Assembly: GCA_938010765.1 (NCBI GenBank)
Contig: CALLVX010000072.1
Location: forward strand, 1 to 64,000
DNA length: 64,000 bases
Direction: 5' to 3'
Origin: an uncultured Flavobacteriaceae bacterium
GTDB taxonomy: Bacteria; Bacteroidota; Bacteroidia; Flavobacteriales; Flavobacteriaceae
Position 1 is the stretch's first letter. The number at the start of each line of letters is the position of its first letter. This document shows, piece by piece, positions 1 through 10,173 of this stretch. A program made the translations under genes and the position numbers. The notes beneath the pieces are model-generated. The model did not search any database. It was not told the origin of the DNA and was given only the letters and a program-made list of their open reading frames with translations.

Positions 1-98
1 ACACTGAACTTGCCACTCTCAAAATCAGAGACAATTCTCTTTTTGTAATCGTCCGAAAAATAACGGCGCTTGCTGATCTTTCTTAAATTTGCTTTCAT
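1..98 (-). CDS. IS3-family transposase OrfA-like N-terminus, partial (runs off window edge)
   Basis: Reverse complement from ATG at 98: MKANLRKISKRRYFSDDYKKRIVSDFESGKFSV, typical of the IS3 OrfA helix-turn-helix N-terminus. Confidence 0.6.
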   Translation of the reverse strand, partial: MKANLRKISKRRYFSDDYKKRIVSDFESGKFS

Positions 99-214
99 GG
101 TTTTCCATTAAATATGGTCAACCTATATCAGGGACGTACACAACTGCTTACTTCTGTTTACTCGATACTACTGACTTGCTAATTGAAAACCTCCTACGTC
201 TTTTTCAAAAATAT

Positions 215-949
215 TCAAGAAGCTACTTCCGAAACCAATAACTCCCTTGCCTTATTGATCAATATTTTATTCTCTTCAAAGCTGGGTTTCGACATTCCCT
301 CAGATTCTGTGACAATTTCATTTAACAACTCCAGTGCCTTTTCTTTTTTTGTATTCCGAATGTAGAATTCGGCCAGTTCCAACCGTTCCCGGTAGCGGCT
401 GAAGGGAGCATCGAATTGAGAGAGATAGTGTTCCGCCTCGGCAATTTCCCCTTCTTTCTCAAGAGCCAGCGCATATAGAAAAGCTACTTCCGATTTTCTA
501 AACTTTGTATGGTCTTTGATACGCTCGGCACATGCTATGGCATGATCATAATCCGTTGAAAAATAATAGGCCTTGGCCAGTTTCGAAGTCACATAAAAGT
601 CATTTTGAAAAGTACCTTTGAGACAGGTCTTATAATCGGAAATCGCCTCTTCATACATCCCCGCTTCCAAGTACGCATCGGCTAGGTTCGAACGGTTTTC
701 GAACGTATCTGAAAAGCGAAGTTTCTCTTCGAGACTCCTAATTTTTTTCCCAGGATTCAATACTGCGGTCAGTCGCTCTTCTATCTGCTCCACATCGCTC
801 TTTCGAATCACTTTCCTTAAAAAATATATAATGCACCCTATAAAAGGAATAAAGAAAATGACAAACATCCATTGGTACGAATTTTTATGGGTATAACAAT
901 GGTACACGCAATAAACTTGTAGCCCAATTACAAGGTATAAATACATCAT
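215..949 (-). CDS. TPR-repeat membrane-anchored protein
   Basis: ORF 244 aa; N-terminal hydrophobic segments followed by TPR-like repeats (NLADAYLEAGMYEEAISDYKTCL, AKAYYFSTDYDHAIACAERI). Confidence 0.75.
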   Translation of the reverse strand: MMYLYLVIGLQVYCVYHCYTHKNSYQWMFVIFFIPFIGCIIYFLRKVIRKSDVEQIEERLTAVLNPGKKIRSLEEKLRFSDTFENRSNLADAYLEAGMYEEAISDYKTCLKGTFQNDFYVTSKLAKAYYFSTDYDHAIACAERIKDHTKFRKSEVAFLYALALEKEGEIAEAEHYLSQFDAPFSRYRERLELAEFYIRNTKKEKALELLNEIVTESEGMSKPSFEENKILINKARELLVSEVAS

Positions 950-1019
950 ACCTCTAAATTAAAAACTATAATGGAAGTTCCTTCCTTGGATACTAGCAAA
1001 TCGATTAAATCACGATTCA

Positions 1020-3566
1020 CTAGGCTGAATTTCGACTTGCATTGATATTGCCATACAACGATCTAGTCACAATTTTCTCGTACTCTTCTTTAAAGCTTGA
1101 TCCCTGTCCTATTTTTTGCAAGGCGTATTGTTGAATAACCAAGAGTGGCAAAACAATGTTCTCCCGTATTTTGATCGATTCGCGAGAAACAGCTTCATTT
1201 TCCATTAATATTTTGGAACCTGATATGAGCAACAGCATTTCTTTAGACAACTGATATTCTTCATATAAAATATGCCAGAACTCCCCGTACTCCTCATTTT
1301 CTTTCATATAGCTGGTCAGCTCAAAATAACATTTTGAGAGAGACATCATACTATTGAGCATCAAAGCCTTGAAAAGGGGCACTTCTTTATAGAGTTTTTT
1401 AATGTCTTTTAATTTCCCTGCGTCTTTTAAGGTTTTTATGGCGGTTCCGATTCCGAAATATCCAGGTACATTTTGCTTCAATTGGCTCCATGAGCCTACA
1501 AAAGAAATCGCTCGGAGATCTGTTAATTCCAGCTTTTTCTTATTTCCTCTTTTTCCGGGCCTACTACCAATATTAGCCTTTGTATAGTACTTTAGGGTGC
1601 TCATATTTTCCAAATACGGCATAAATTTTTCATGGTGCTTCAGGGCATCGTACTTGGCAAAACTCAAATCGGAAAGTTGTTCGAGCAATTGTCTCGAAGC
1701 AGCAGGGATGACATTTTCTTTCCCGAAGAGGTTGTTCGAAAGACCGGCCGTTAGCAATTGTTCACTGTTATGCATGAACTGCTCTTTTGTACCATAGGTA
1801 CTGGTAATCGTTTGGCCTTGAATCGTAAGTTGAATTTCGTGATTGGCAACATCCTTTGTTTGTGCGGCATAAAAACGGTGGGTTTTTCCCCCACCACGCG
1901 CTGGCGGGCCTCCACGACCGTCAAAGAAAATAGCACTCACATCGTTCTTACCACATACCTTTGAAAGCTTTTCCTTGGTCTTAAAAATAGACCAGTTCGC
2001 CTTTACATAGCCTCCATCTTTGGTGCCATCGGAGAATCCTAACATGATCGTATGTTTTTGGTCTCTCTGCGCCAAATGGGCATTGTACTCAGGAAGTTCG
2101 AAGAGTTGCTGCATGGTCGCCTCAGAGGTTTCCATCCCCTTCATTGTTTCAAAAAGCGGTACGATATCGAAGGTAATCTCATCTGCCTTCCACCCGCACC
2201 AGCGGAAAAGGCCGAATACAAAGAGTACCGAAAAGACATCTTCTGAATTACTAATGATATATCGATTGCAGCCTTCCTCCCCATTTTTTTCTTGAATGCC
2301 TTTTAGTTGAAGTATATTCTCAATGGTATCTTTGACAATGTCTTCCTCAAAATTTGAGGCATCTAGTTTAAAGTTTTTGTGTAGTAACAAATCTACTAGT
2401 TCCTTCTCAGACAGTTCTTCCAAACTTTCTTTTATGAGCTTTTTACGCTTAAGAATAGCGGTTACAACTTTTATATGAACGCTGTGGTCTTGGCGTATAT
2501 CCAGAGTGGCGAAATGGGTCTTGAAAATTTTCACCTTGTCGATCAAATGATCTAAGTCCTTTAAATAAAGCCCATGGTATTTCTCTACCAACAATTCTCG
2601 AATATCAAGCAATAAGTCAATAATATCTGAATAACCAATATGTTTGCTTGGGTCAAACATTGCCTTGTAGAGGTTGTTCCGTAAATTTCTCAATGGCTCC
2701 TGCAACGCTTTGAAGGTCAATTTTTTCTGTAATGCTTTTAAGTCATTATAGTAACACTTCATAAGGTTTACACGCAACTCATCAGAAACGTTCTTCGTAA
2801 TAGCGGCTGTAACAAACGGATTCCCGTCCCGGTCGCCACCTGGCCAAAAGCCGAGTTTCATAATATTATGATTCTCAAACTCGTTATTACGAATGTTCTC
2901 TTTGATATAGGCATAGAGATCCCCCACCGCATCGTAATATACATTTCGAAGAATATAAATAATGTTCTTCGCCTCATCTAAAGGAGTGGGCTTTTTGGCG
3001 TTCATTAAGGATGTAAGCCCTAATTGTTGAAGTACCACGTCGATTTCATCTATTTTATCTTCTAATATAAGCGATCGTAAATCTTCTATAATATCAAGGA
3101 CGGCTGGCGTATAAAATTGCGTAGGATGTGCCGTAAGCACAATACGGGCACTAAATGTCGATAATTTCTTGGCAACCTTGTCCCAACTCTTATTTTTGTC
3201 GACCAACTGAAAGTAATCACGAATCGAAAGCACTGTACTATGTTCATGTAGCTTCGGAAAAGCAGCATCCTCAACACTATCATAGAGTACCACTTGCCGC
3301 TCTACATATTGTATGATGCGGAACATAAAATCGATTCGATCCTCCTCCGAAACCAAATGTGCATAGTTTTCAAAAAATGCTTCTAAAATTTCCTGTGGAT
3401 TTCGTCCAGATTGTAGCCCTTTTTGACACTGATCCAACAACAAAGGTATCAACATACCTACATTTTCTATATTTCTATAGGGCAGGTTTAAAAACAAGCT
3501 GTTGTATACGTTGAACTTGTTATTGACCGACTTCTTGAACTCTTTTAATCTTTCTAAATTCTGCAT
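1020..3566 (-). CDS. ppc: phosphoenolpyruvate carboxylase
   Basis: 848 aa ORF with PEPC motifs TAHPTQ, GFWPGGDRDGNPFVT, FFDGRGGPPARGGG, GSRPGKR. Confidence 0.95.
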   Translation of the reverse strand: MQNLERLKEFKKSVNNKFNVYNSLFLNLPYRNIENVGMLIPLLLDQCQKGLQSGRNPQEILEAFFENYAHLVSEEDRIDFMFRIIQYVERQVVLYDSVEDAAFPKLHEHSTVLSIRDYFQLVDKNKSWDKVAKKLSTFSARIVLTAHPTQFYTPAVLDIIEDLRSLILEDKIDEIDVVLQQLGLTSLMNAKKPTPLDEAKNIIYILRNVYYDAVGDLYAYIKENIRNNEFENHNIMKLGFWPGGDRDGNPFVTAAITKNVSDELRVNLMKCYYNDLKALQKKLTFKALQEPLRNLRNNLYKAMFDPSKHIGYSDIIDLLLDIRELLVEKYHGLYLKDLDHLIDKVKIFKTHFATLDIRQDHSVHIKVVTAILKRKKLIKESLEELSEKELVDLLLHKNFKLDASNFEEDIVKDTIENILQLKGIQEKNGEEGCNRYIISNSEDVFSVLFVFGLFRWCGWKADEITFDIVPLFETMKGMETSEATMQQLFELPEYNAHLAQRDQKHTIMLGFSDGTKDGGYVKANWSIFKTKEKLSKVCGKNDVSAIFFDGRGGPPARGGGKTHRFYAAQTKDVANHEIQLTIQGQTITSTYGTKEQFMHNSEQLLTAGLSNNLFGKENVIPAASRQLLEQLSDLSFAKYDALKHHEKFMPYLENMSTLKYYTKANIGSRPGKRGNKKKLELTDLRAISFVGSWSQLKQNVPGYFGIGTAIKTLKDAGKLKDIKKLYKEVPLFKALMLNSMMSLSKCYFELTSYMKENEEYGEFWHILYEEYQLSKEMLLLISGSKILMENEAVSRESIKIRENIVLPLLVIQQYALQKIGQGSSFKEEYEKIVTRSLYGNINASRNSA

Positions 3567-3810
3567 AAAATATCAACTTCCTATTACTATAAAATTCACA
3601 TAGCCCCCTATGAGGGAAACCAAACCCTAAATATCGCCATAATTCGAGAATACGACCTATTGTTTGTATCCTAAATAACAAAAATCACTAGCGACACCAC
3701 AAAACCAACAGCCTTCACAACAATAATTTCACAAATCACTACTGAGATGCTACATTTACCTTGTAATAATTCAGATAGTAAATTTTTTCATTTTCATATA
3801 GTGTTCTCGT

Positions 3811-3846
3811 AAAAGAGTCCTAACAGCAATGTTAGGACTCTTTTTA
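3811..3846. terminator. Rho-independent terminator hairpin
   Basis: Perfect stem GAGTCCTAACA-GCAA-TGTTAGGACTC flanked by A- and T-tracts. Confidence 0.85.
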
Positions 3847-3866
3847 GTTGGTATAAACTGTAAGGG

Positions 3867-4562
3867 TTAAAAGAATGGTCTGTACTGCAGCACCCTGAAG
3901 TCTAAGGTTGTAAACGCCGGATTTTCATCCTTCCTTTTTTTATATGCCTCTAAACTGCCTACAGCTCTATTGGCAGCTCCTGAAGGAGCAGTCAAAGAAA
4001 CGGTACGCACGGTGCGCGGTTCTAAATTGCCTACCATCGGCATCTCAAAACTATGTACCCGAGGCACTTTGCTAGAAACAACATTTAATGCTATATCATG
4101 AAGCTTCAGGTGTTTTCGAAAGAAGTATTCTGGTCCGTTTTTGCTATTCCCACCGGTAAAAAGCAAGGTATCGACCCTTTTATACTTCGCCAGGTAACCC
4201 ACTATGTTTCGCAATTGAATATTTTCCATTCCCAAATCAGATGCATCGATTTTTGAACGCTCTGCTCTCGCAACAATATCACAAACCCCTATACCCCGTT
4301 CTTTTAAAAATGACTTGCGCTGTGAGATAGCCTCTTTGGTATTTTCGAACTTAAGATCCAAATCGAAAATACGGTTTAAAATTGGCCACAATTGGCCATC
4401 CCGACTTCCATAGCAAAAATTTACATCGCCTTCCTTGAGTTCGCCTATGGTAAATCTTGGAGGCGGCAGTGTACCAACAATTAATTTGGTCGCTTCTGGA
4501 AACAGGTAGGGTTCGTAAGGGTGTACGTGTTGAAACAAGGTATTGTATGAATTTGAGTTCAA
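3867..4562 (-). CDS. uracil-DNA glycosylase family protein
   Basis: 231 aa ORF; IVGTLPPP...FCYGSRDGQLWPIL and GVCDIV motifs as in Mug/UDG-like family proteins. Confidence 0.65.
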   Translation of the reverse strand: MNSNSYNTLFQHVHPYEPYLFPEATKLIVGTLPPPRFTIGELKEGDVNFCYGSRDGQLWPILNRIFDLDLKFENTKEAISQRKSFLKERGIGVCDIVARAERSKIDASDLGMENIQLRNIVGYLAKYKRVDTLLFTGGNSKNGPEYFFRKHLKLHDIALNVVSSKVPRVHSFEMPMVGNLEPRTVRTVSLTAPSGAANRAVGSLEAYKKRKDENPAFTTLDFRVLQYRPFF

Positions 4563-4676
4563 AAATAACTCATTTCAAATTTTGGAGATCAAAAAACCAG
4601 TATCATTCTATAGAAATTACGCTTTGTATACTACCGTCTGTTTTCGTACTTTTAGATGAACACCAAAAAACACATA

Positions 4677-4781
4677 ATGGGAAAAGGCGATAAAAAAACT
4701 AAAAGAGGCAAGATTTTTAGCGGAACTTATGGTGCTCGCAGAAGACGCAAGGCCAAACGCAGTGCACAGAAGAAAAAATAA
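4677..4781 (+). CDS. 30S ribosomal protein THX (bTHX)
   Basis: 34 aa MGKGDKKTKRGKIFSGTYGARRRRKAKRSAQKKK; below the ORF-track size cutoff but clearly the Thx family. Confidence 0.88.
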   Translation: MGKGDKKTKRGKIFSGTYGARRRRKAKRSAQKKK

Positions 4782-4800
4782 CCACAACCGATAAGCCGTT

Positions 4801-5166
4801 TTACTCAACAATGAATTTCAGGGCTATCGTACCGCCTTCCTCAGCGGTTAACTCATAGGTGTAAAAACCGAGCCTTAGCGGGGTTTCGCCGACAAAATCT
4901 ATTATCTGTAAATCATACGACTGTTCGCCTGCCGTAATGGTAATGCTCGCAAACTGATAGGCCTGTTCATACACCAAATACTCAGAAGACTCCCCGGCGG
5001 CAACATTTTCGTAGAGTTCATCGGTACCACTAACCGCCACCGTGTCATAGGCAAAACTGTTATTATTCTTAATACGGATATTGATACCATTCAACTCATC
5101 ATCGCGATCGGTGCAACCTACCATAATTAGGAATGTGGCGAAAAGATAAAATGCTATTTTTTTCAT
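4801..5166 (-). CDS. hypothetical lipoprotein
   Basis: 121 aa ORF with lipobox-like MKKIAFYLFATFLIMVGC. Confidence 0.6.
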   Translation of the reverse strand: MKKIAFYLFATFLIMVGCTDRDDELNGINIRIKNNNSFAYDTVAVSGTDELYENVAAGESSEYLVYEQAYQFASITITAGEQSYDLQIIDFVGETPLRLGFYTYELTAEEGGTIALKFIVE

Positions 5167-5220
5167 GGTACCCTTATTTGAAATTGTATGTAGGGATAAA
5201 ACGAACGTAAAGCGAAGATA

Positions 5221-5982
5221 TTATCTCACGAAGACAGGTTCATTTTCTTTGACGGTATGGGACGGACTGAATTCATACTCATCTAAGTTGAACTGTTTTA
5301 AATCATCGAGGGTTTTTACTTCCGAATCTATGATGTAGCGCACCATAGAGCCTCTTGCCTTTTTGGCAAAAAAACTGATTACTTTGAGGTTATCGCCTTT
5401 CCAATCTTTAAAAATAGGAGTAATTATAGGCACTTTCAAGGTTTTAGGGTCCACCGCGCCGAAGTATTCATTGCTGGCAAGGTTTACGAAAAGTTCGTCC
5501 GTTTCCAATTCACTGTTCAATTGGGAGGTCAATTTCTTTTTCCAAAACTCATACAGGTTCTTATTCCTTCCAACTTTAAGTCGGGTTCCCATTTCGAGAC
5601 GATAGGGCTGTATTAAATCTAACGGTTTTAGCATTCCGTACAATCCTGATAATATTCGTAGGGTATCTTGTAGCACTTCCATTTTTTTTGTCGAAAGCGA
5701 GTATGCATCCAATCCCTGATACACGTCTCCATTGAAGGCGTAGACCGCCGGTCTGGCATTTTCAAATGTAAAGGGAAATGAAAAATTCTGATTCCTTTCC
5801 CAATTCAATTGAGCCAAATTATCGGAGATTCCCATCAGTTCCGAGAGTGCTTTTGGTTTCTTCTTGGCCAACACCTTGTTCAGTTTCGCCGCTTCCTCCA
5901 AAAAAAGGGGTTGACTTTGTTCAAATTTCGGATATTCTCTCTCAAAATCGAGCGACTTTGCCGGGGATACTACTATTTTCAT
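5221..5982 (-). CDS. yaaA: peroxide stress protein YaaA (UPF0246/DUF328)
   Basis: 253 aa ORF starting [54 protein letters not shown] motifs. Confidence 0.93.
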   Translation of the reverse strand: MKIVVSPAKSLDFEREYPKFEQSQPLFLEEAAKLNKVLAKKKPKALSELMGISDNLAQLNWERNQNFSFPFTFENARPAVYAFNGDVYQGLDAYSLSTKKMEVLQDTLRILSGLYGMLKPLDLIQPYRLEMGTRLKVGRNKNLYEFWKKKLTSQLNSELETDELFVNLASNEYFGAVDPKTLKVPIITPIFKDWKGDNLKVISFFAKKARGSMVRYIIDSEVKTLDDLKQFNLDEYEFSPSHTVKENEPVFVR

Positions 5983-6087
5983 ACGATTGCTTTAATAACC
6001 TAAAAATAATAAGGAATTTCGGGATAGCCTATCCTCTTTAACAGTAGTTTTCAATAACGGTATCAATGAAGGCTATCAATGCTTTTT

Positions 6088-6712
6088 TTAGTGCATGGTT
6101 CTATTTTTTGAATAAACAGCGTCGGGGTCTAGATACCCGTTCTGAACCTCGCCATACCCTTCTCCCATCGCCATGTTGACCGAGTCACGAATCTCTAAAT
6201 ACAGATGTGTCGGGTACTGGCCATCGGCCGTACCGATAGTCCCTATTTGAAACCTTTTTTCACCCAAGTGCCCTCGGGAACCATTACCGAATCACAATGC
6301 GCATATATCGATTCAATATCTTTTCCGCTGGACAAGGTGTGTACCATACGAACTACCTTTCCACAGCCACCCCCCAAGTCTTCTGTAGCTACTACCTTGC
6401 CATGGGCGAGTTTATGCCCAAACCTGAATTGCCTCCGGTAACCGCGTTACAGTCATCTCCTAAATGATTGTTCTCCCCAAATGCCCGGGCATTGTAGTAC
6501 CATTTGGCATCAGGCTTTCCAACAGAAAAGTCAAAGGTATTGGCGATATGTTCTTTTGGGGTTGCTGAATGATTTGAAGAATCTGCAAAAGCCTCGGTGG
6601 TTTTAGAATCCATCGGGTGTTCTGCAGCCTGTTTACTTTTATTTTCATGCTGTTTACATCCACAAAAAAGGAAGTAAAGTCCCAAAAAAAGTAAAATAAA
6701 AAGCTTAGGCAT
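6088..6712 (-). pseudogene. M23-family peptidase-like lipoprotein, frameshifted at two places
   Basis: Three frames join: MPKLFILLFLGLYFLFCGC...FGENNHLGDDCNAVTGGNSGLG / GKVVATEDLGGGCGKVVRMVHTLSSGKDIESIYAHCDSVMVPEGTWVKKGF / IGTIGTADGQYPTHLYLEIRDSVNMAMGEGYGEVQNGYLDPDAVYSKNRTMH*. Confidence 0.8.
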
Positions 6713-6725
6713 CTCTCGGAGCAAG

Positions 6726-7751
6726 CTACTGACTATGCCTTGCATACTCTCGCCATTTTTGAATGCCTTGTTCCATATCTTCAGGAAGCTTCGAATCAAA
6801 ACGCATGCGTACTCCCGTTACAGGATGCTCAAACCCCAGCGTTTTTGCGTGCAAGGCTTGTCTCGGTAGTATTTTGAAGGCATTTTCTACGAATTGTTTG
6901 TATTTGGTAAAAGTCGTGCCTTTTAGAATCCGCTCGCCCCCGTATCGTTCGTCATTGAACAAGGTGTGACCAATGTACTTCATATGCACCCGAATCTGAT
7001 GTGTTCGCCCCGTTTCGAGCTTGCAAGCTACTAAGGTTACATATCCTAAACGCTCAATTACTTCATAGTGGGTAATCGCTTCTTTCCCCTCATCGCCTTC
7101 CGGGAAAACATGCATTTGCAAACGATTTTTGGGATTTCGAGCAATGTTACCCTCCACGGTACCTTTGTCATTTTCTACATCACCCCATACCAAGGCTATG
7201 TATTCACGTTCACTTGTCTTATTAAAAAATTGTTTGGCAAGATGGGTCATGGCCGTCTCGGTCTTGGCGACCACTAATAATCCAGAAGTATCCTTATCGA
7301 TTCGATGTACCAGACCCGGACGCTCATTGTTATTCACAGGAAGATCTTTGGTATGGTGTAAAAGCGCATTGATCAAGGTTCCCGTATAGTTTCCATGACC
7401 GGGATGTACCACCATACCCGCCGGTTTATTCACCACCAAGAGTACCTCGTCTTCATAAACAATATTTAAAGGAATGTCTTCGGGAACCAGCAGAAACTCG
7501 TGTGGTGGATGTTCGAACAATACCTTCACCTCATCCCCCGCCTTTACTTTGTAGTTCTGCTTTACGGCAACCCCATTGACCCAAATATTACCGCTCTTTG
7601 CAGATTGTTGGATCTTATTACGGGTCGCGTACTCGATAAAATTCATCAAAAACTTATCGACCCTTAACGGCTCTTGCCCCTTTGATGCAGTTACCTTGTG
7701 GTGTTCGTATAATTCGCCCCCGTTAGCATCGAGATTCTCTTGTGGCCCCAT
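6726..7751 (-). CDS. rluD: RluA/RluD family 23S rRNA pseudouridine synthase
   Basis: S4 domain plus GLVHRIDKDTSGLLVVAKT catalytic motif. Confidence 0.88.
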   Translation of the reverse strand: MGPQENLDANGGELYEHHKVTASKGQEPLRVDKFLMNFIEYATRNKIQQSAKSGNIWVNGVAVKQNYKVKAGDEVKVLFEHPPHEFLLVPEDIPLNIVYEDEVLLVVNKPAGMVVHPGHGNYTGTLINALLHHTKDLPVNNNERPGLVHRIDKDTSGLLVVAKTETAMTHLAKQFFNKTSEREYIALVWGDVENDKGTVEGNIARNPKNRLQMHVFPEGDEGKEAITHYEVIERLGYVTLVACKLETGRTHQIRVHMKYIGHTLFNDERYGGERILKGTTFTKYKQFVENAFKILPRQALHAKTLGFEHPVTGVRMRFDSKLPEDMEQGIQKWREYARHSQ

Positions 7752-7754
7752 AGG

Positions 7755-8381
7755 CTATTCCGAATTGGCCTTGATTTCTGCCCTTTGGGTAGTGCGCGCG
7801 CCATTACCGCAAACCAGCTCTACCTTTGAAGTTTTGGGAAGTTTGTCGCCAGGTTTAATACGCTTGCCTTTGTACTTCACATAATACACCATATCTTTTC
7901 CTAACTCATCGATATAGGTGGTACGCTGTACATCAAGGCCAACGGCCCTAAGCATCGAAGTGGCATTGCGTTTTGTTACCTGTTCAATCTTCGGAACTGT
8001 TACCTTTTTATAACCTGAGGGATTCACGGTAAAATAGATTTTTCTATTCTCTTTTACTTTATTCCCGGCAGGTGGGTTCTGGTCTATGATTGAAAAACGA
8101 GGGTAATCGGGATTAAAATTGGCCGAATCCAAGACTTCATATCGCAGACCCGCTTCCTCAACCGCGGTTCGCATATCGGGAACCGACATTTTCGAAAAAT
8201 CCGGTACTTCTACAAACTCACCATGATTGGTTGTGCCTTTGAGCCATTGAAGTGCTAAAAAAACAACAACGATGGTAACCAATAATGCCAAACCCAACTG
8301 AATCAGAAAGGTCTTGCTTTTTATAAAGTTTAAAAAATTTCGCATCTGATGTACATATTCTGTACAAATATAGGAAAACAA
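7755..8381 (-). CDS. PASTA domain-containing protein
   Basis: One TM helix then PASTA-like repeats (VPDFSKMSVPDMRTAVEEAGLRYEVLDS..., IDQNPPAGNKVKENRKIYFTVN). Confidence 0.85.
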   Translation of the reverse strand: MFSYICTEYVHQMRNFLNFIKSKTFLIQLGLALLVTIVVVFLALQWLKGTTNHGEFVEVPDFSKMSVPDMRTAVEEAGLRYEVLDSANFNPDYPRFSIIDQNPPAGNKVKENRKIYFTVNPSGYKKVTVPKIEQVTKRNATSMLRAVGLDVQRTTYIDELGKDMVYYVKYKGKRIKPGDKLPKTSKVELVCGNGARTTQRAEIKANSE

Positions 8382-8554
8382 GCCATTACAAATAAGGCTT
8401 CTATGGTCTAAATATTATAGGCATCAAAGAACACATCTTGAAAAGAGATAGCTGTTTTAAGATTCCAAAAAACAATAGCAGGCTTAAAAAAAAATGAATC
8501 GGAACCTATTTTTTTCTTTACTTTGAAACGATCAAAAACAGCTAAAACAATCTG

Positions 8555-9529
8555 ATGAAAAAAAATATTGCCATCATCATGGGCGGGCATTCAAGTGAAC
8601 TAGAAATTTCGTTAAAAAGCGGCAATGTGGTTTATCAGTATCTGAACAAGGAAAAGTTCGCCCCCTATCGAATTCATATTTTGAAGGAAAAGTGGGTATA
8701 TGTTGACGAGCAAGAGGATGAATATACCGTAGACAAGAACAATTTCTCAGTGAACGTAAAGGGAGAGACCCTTCGTTTTGATTGTGTTTTCAATGCGATT
8801 CACGGATCCCCTGGGGAAGATGGCCTTATGCAAGCTTATTTTGAACTTCTCGGACTTCCACAGACCTCATGCGATTATTACCAAGCGTCGCTCACCTTTA
8901 ACAAAAGAGACTTACTAAGTGTTTTGCGGCCCTATGGCATTCTATCTGCCCCATCTTATTATCTAAATTTAGGAGATGCGATAAACGAGGATGCTATTGT
9001 ATCAAAGGTTGGATTGCCCTGTTTTGTGAAGGCCAATAAAGCGGGAAGTAGCTTTGGGATTTCAAAAGTGTATGTAAAAGAGGAACTTGCGACCGCTATT
9101 ACCAATGCCTACAAAGAAGATGATGAAATAATTATAGAGGCTTTTCTAGACGGGGTCGAAGTTTCGGTGGGTGTCATAAAGTATAAGGGAGAAACCAAAG
9201 TACTGCCGATAACTGAAATAGTAAGTGAGAATGATTTTTTCGATTATGAGGCCAAATACCAAGGTAAATCTAAAGAAATTACACCCGCACGAATTACGAA
9301 AGAGCAAGAGTCCAGTGTCATTGAAATAGCAAAAAAGGCATATGATATCTTAAAAATGAAAGGGTATTCCCGAAGCGAATTCATCTTTGTTGATTCGACC
9401 CCTTATATGCTCGAAATGAATACCACTCCCGGATTGACCACAGAGAGCATTCTGCCCGAGCAGGCAAAGGTTGCCGGCATAACCCTGTCCGAATTATTTG
9501 AGAGCGCAATAACCGAGGCACTACCATAG
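8555..9529 (+). CDS. ddl: D-alanine--D-alanine ligase
   Basis: 324 aa; IIMGGHSSELEISLKSG, IHGSPGEDG, LEMNTTPGLT motifs. Confidence 0.94.
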   Translation: MKKNIAIIMGGHSSELEISLKSGNVVYQYLNKEKFAPYRIHILKEKWVYVDEQEDEYTVDKNNFSVNVKGETLRFDCVFNAIHGSPGEDGLMQAYFELLGLPQTSCDYYQASLTFNKRDLLSVLRPYGILSAPSYYLNLGDAINEDAIVSKVGLPCFVKANKAGSSFGISKVYVKEELATAITNAYKEDDEIIIEAFLDGVEVSVGVIKYKGETKVLPITEIVSENDFFDYEAKYQGKSKEITPARITKEQESSVIEIAKKAYDILKMKGYSRSEFIFVDSTPYMLEMNTTPGLTTESILPEQAKVAGITLSELFESAITEALP

Positions 9530-9567
9530 AAATTAGTACATTTACCAATAGCACAAAGTAGCTGACA

Positions 9568-10026
9568 ATGAAAAACCGCGCCATATTCCCAGGTTCCTTC
9601 GACCCTTTGACTCTTGGGCATTACGACATAATTCAAAGAGGTATTACGCTATTCGATGAGTTGGTGATCGCCATTGGAATCAATGCCGAAAAAAAATACA
9701 TGTTTAGCCTTGAAGAACGCACAGCATTTATTGAAGAAGCCTTTGCCCATGATCCTAAAATAAAAGTGACGACCTATGAAGGGCTTACCGTGGACTTTTG
9801 TCAAAAAATCGACGCTAACTTCATCTTACGGGGGCTGCGCAACCCTGGAGATTTTGAGTTCGAAAAGGCGATTGCCCACACCAACCGAAAGCTCTCCGAA
9901 ATAGAAACGGTTTTTTTATTGACCTCTTCGGGGAAATCGTTTATAAGCTCTTCCATCGTGCGTGATGTAATTCGAAACGGAGGGGATTATACCGGTTTGG
10001 TTCCTGAAACGGTTCGTGTTCCTTAG
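9568..10026 (+). CDS. coaD: pantetheine-phosphate adenylyltransferase
   Basis: 152 aa; FPGSFDPLTLGHYDII, RGLRNPGDFEFE, SSGKSFISSSIVRD. Confidence 0.95.
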   Translation: MKNRAIFPGSFDPLTLGHYDIIQRGITLFDELVIAIGINAEKKYMFSLEERTAFIEEAFAHDPKIKVTTYEGLTVDFCQKIDANFILRGLRNPGDFEFEKAIAHTNRKLSEIETVFLLTSSGKSFISSSIVRDVIRNGGDYTGLVPETVRVP

Positions 10027-10173
10027 AACCATGATCGACATGTAAGAATATTCTTTATTTTTGAAACATTTTCGCCATTCATTTAAGGTATAACACAACG
10101 TAAATACAGATATTCACAACAAATTTAAACATATGTAGAATATTCCTCTTAAATTAGTAGGAAAATAATACAA

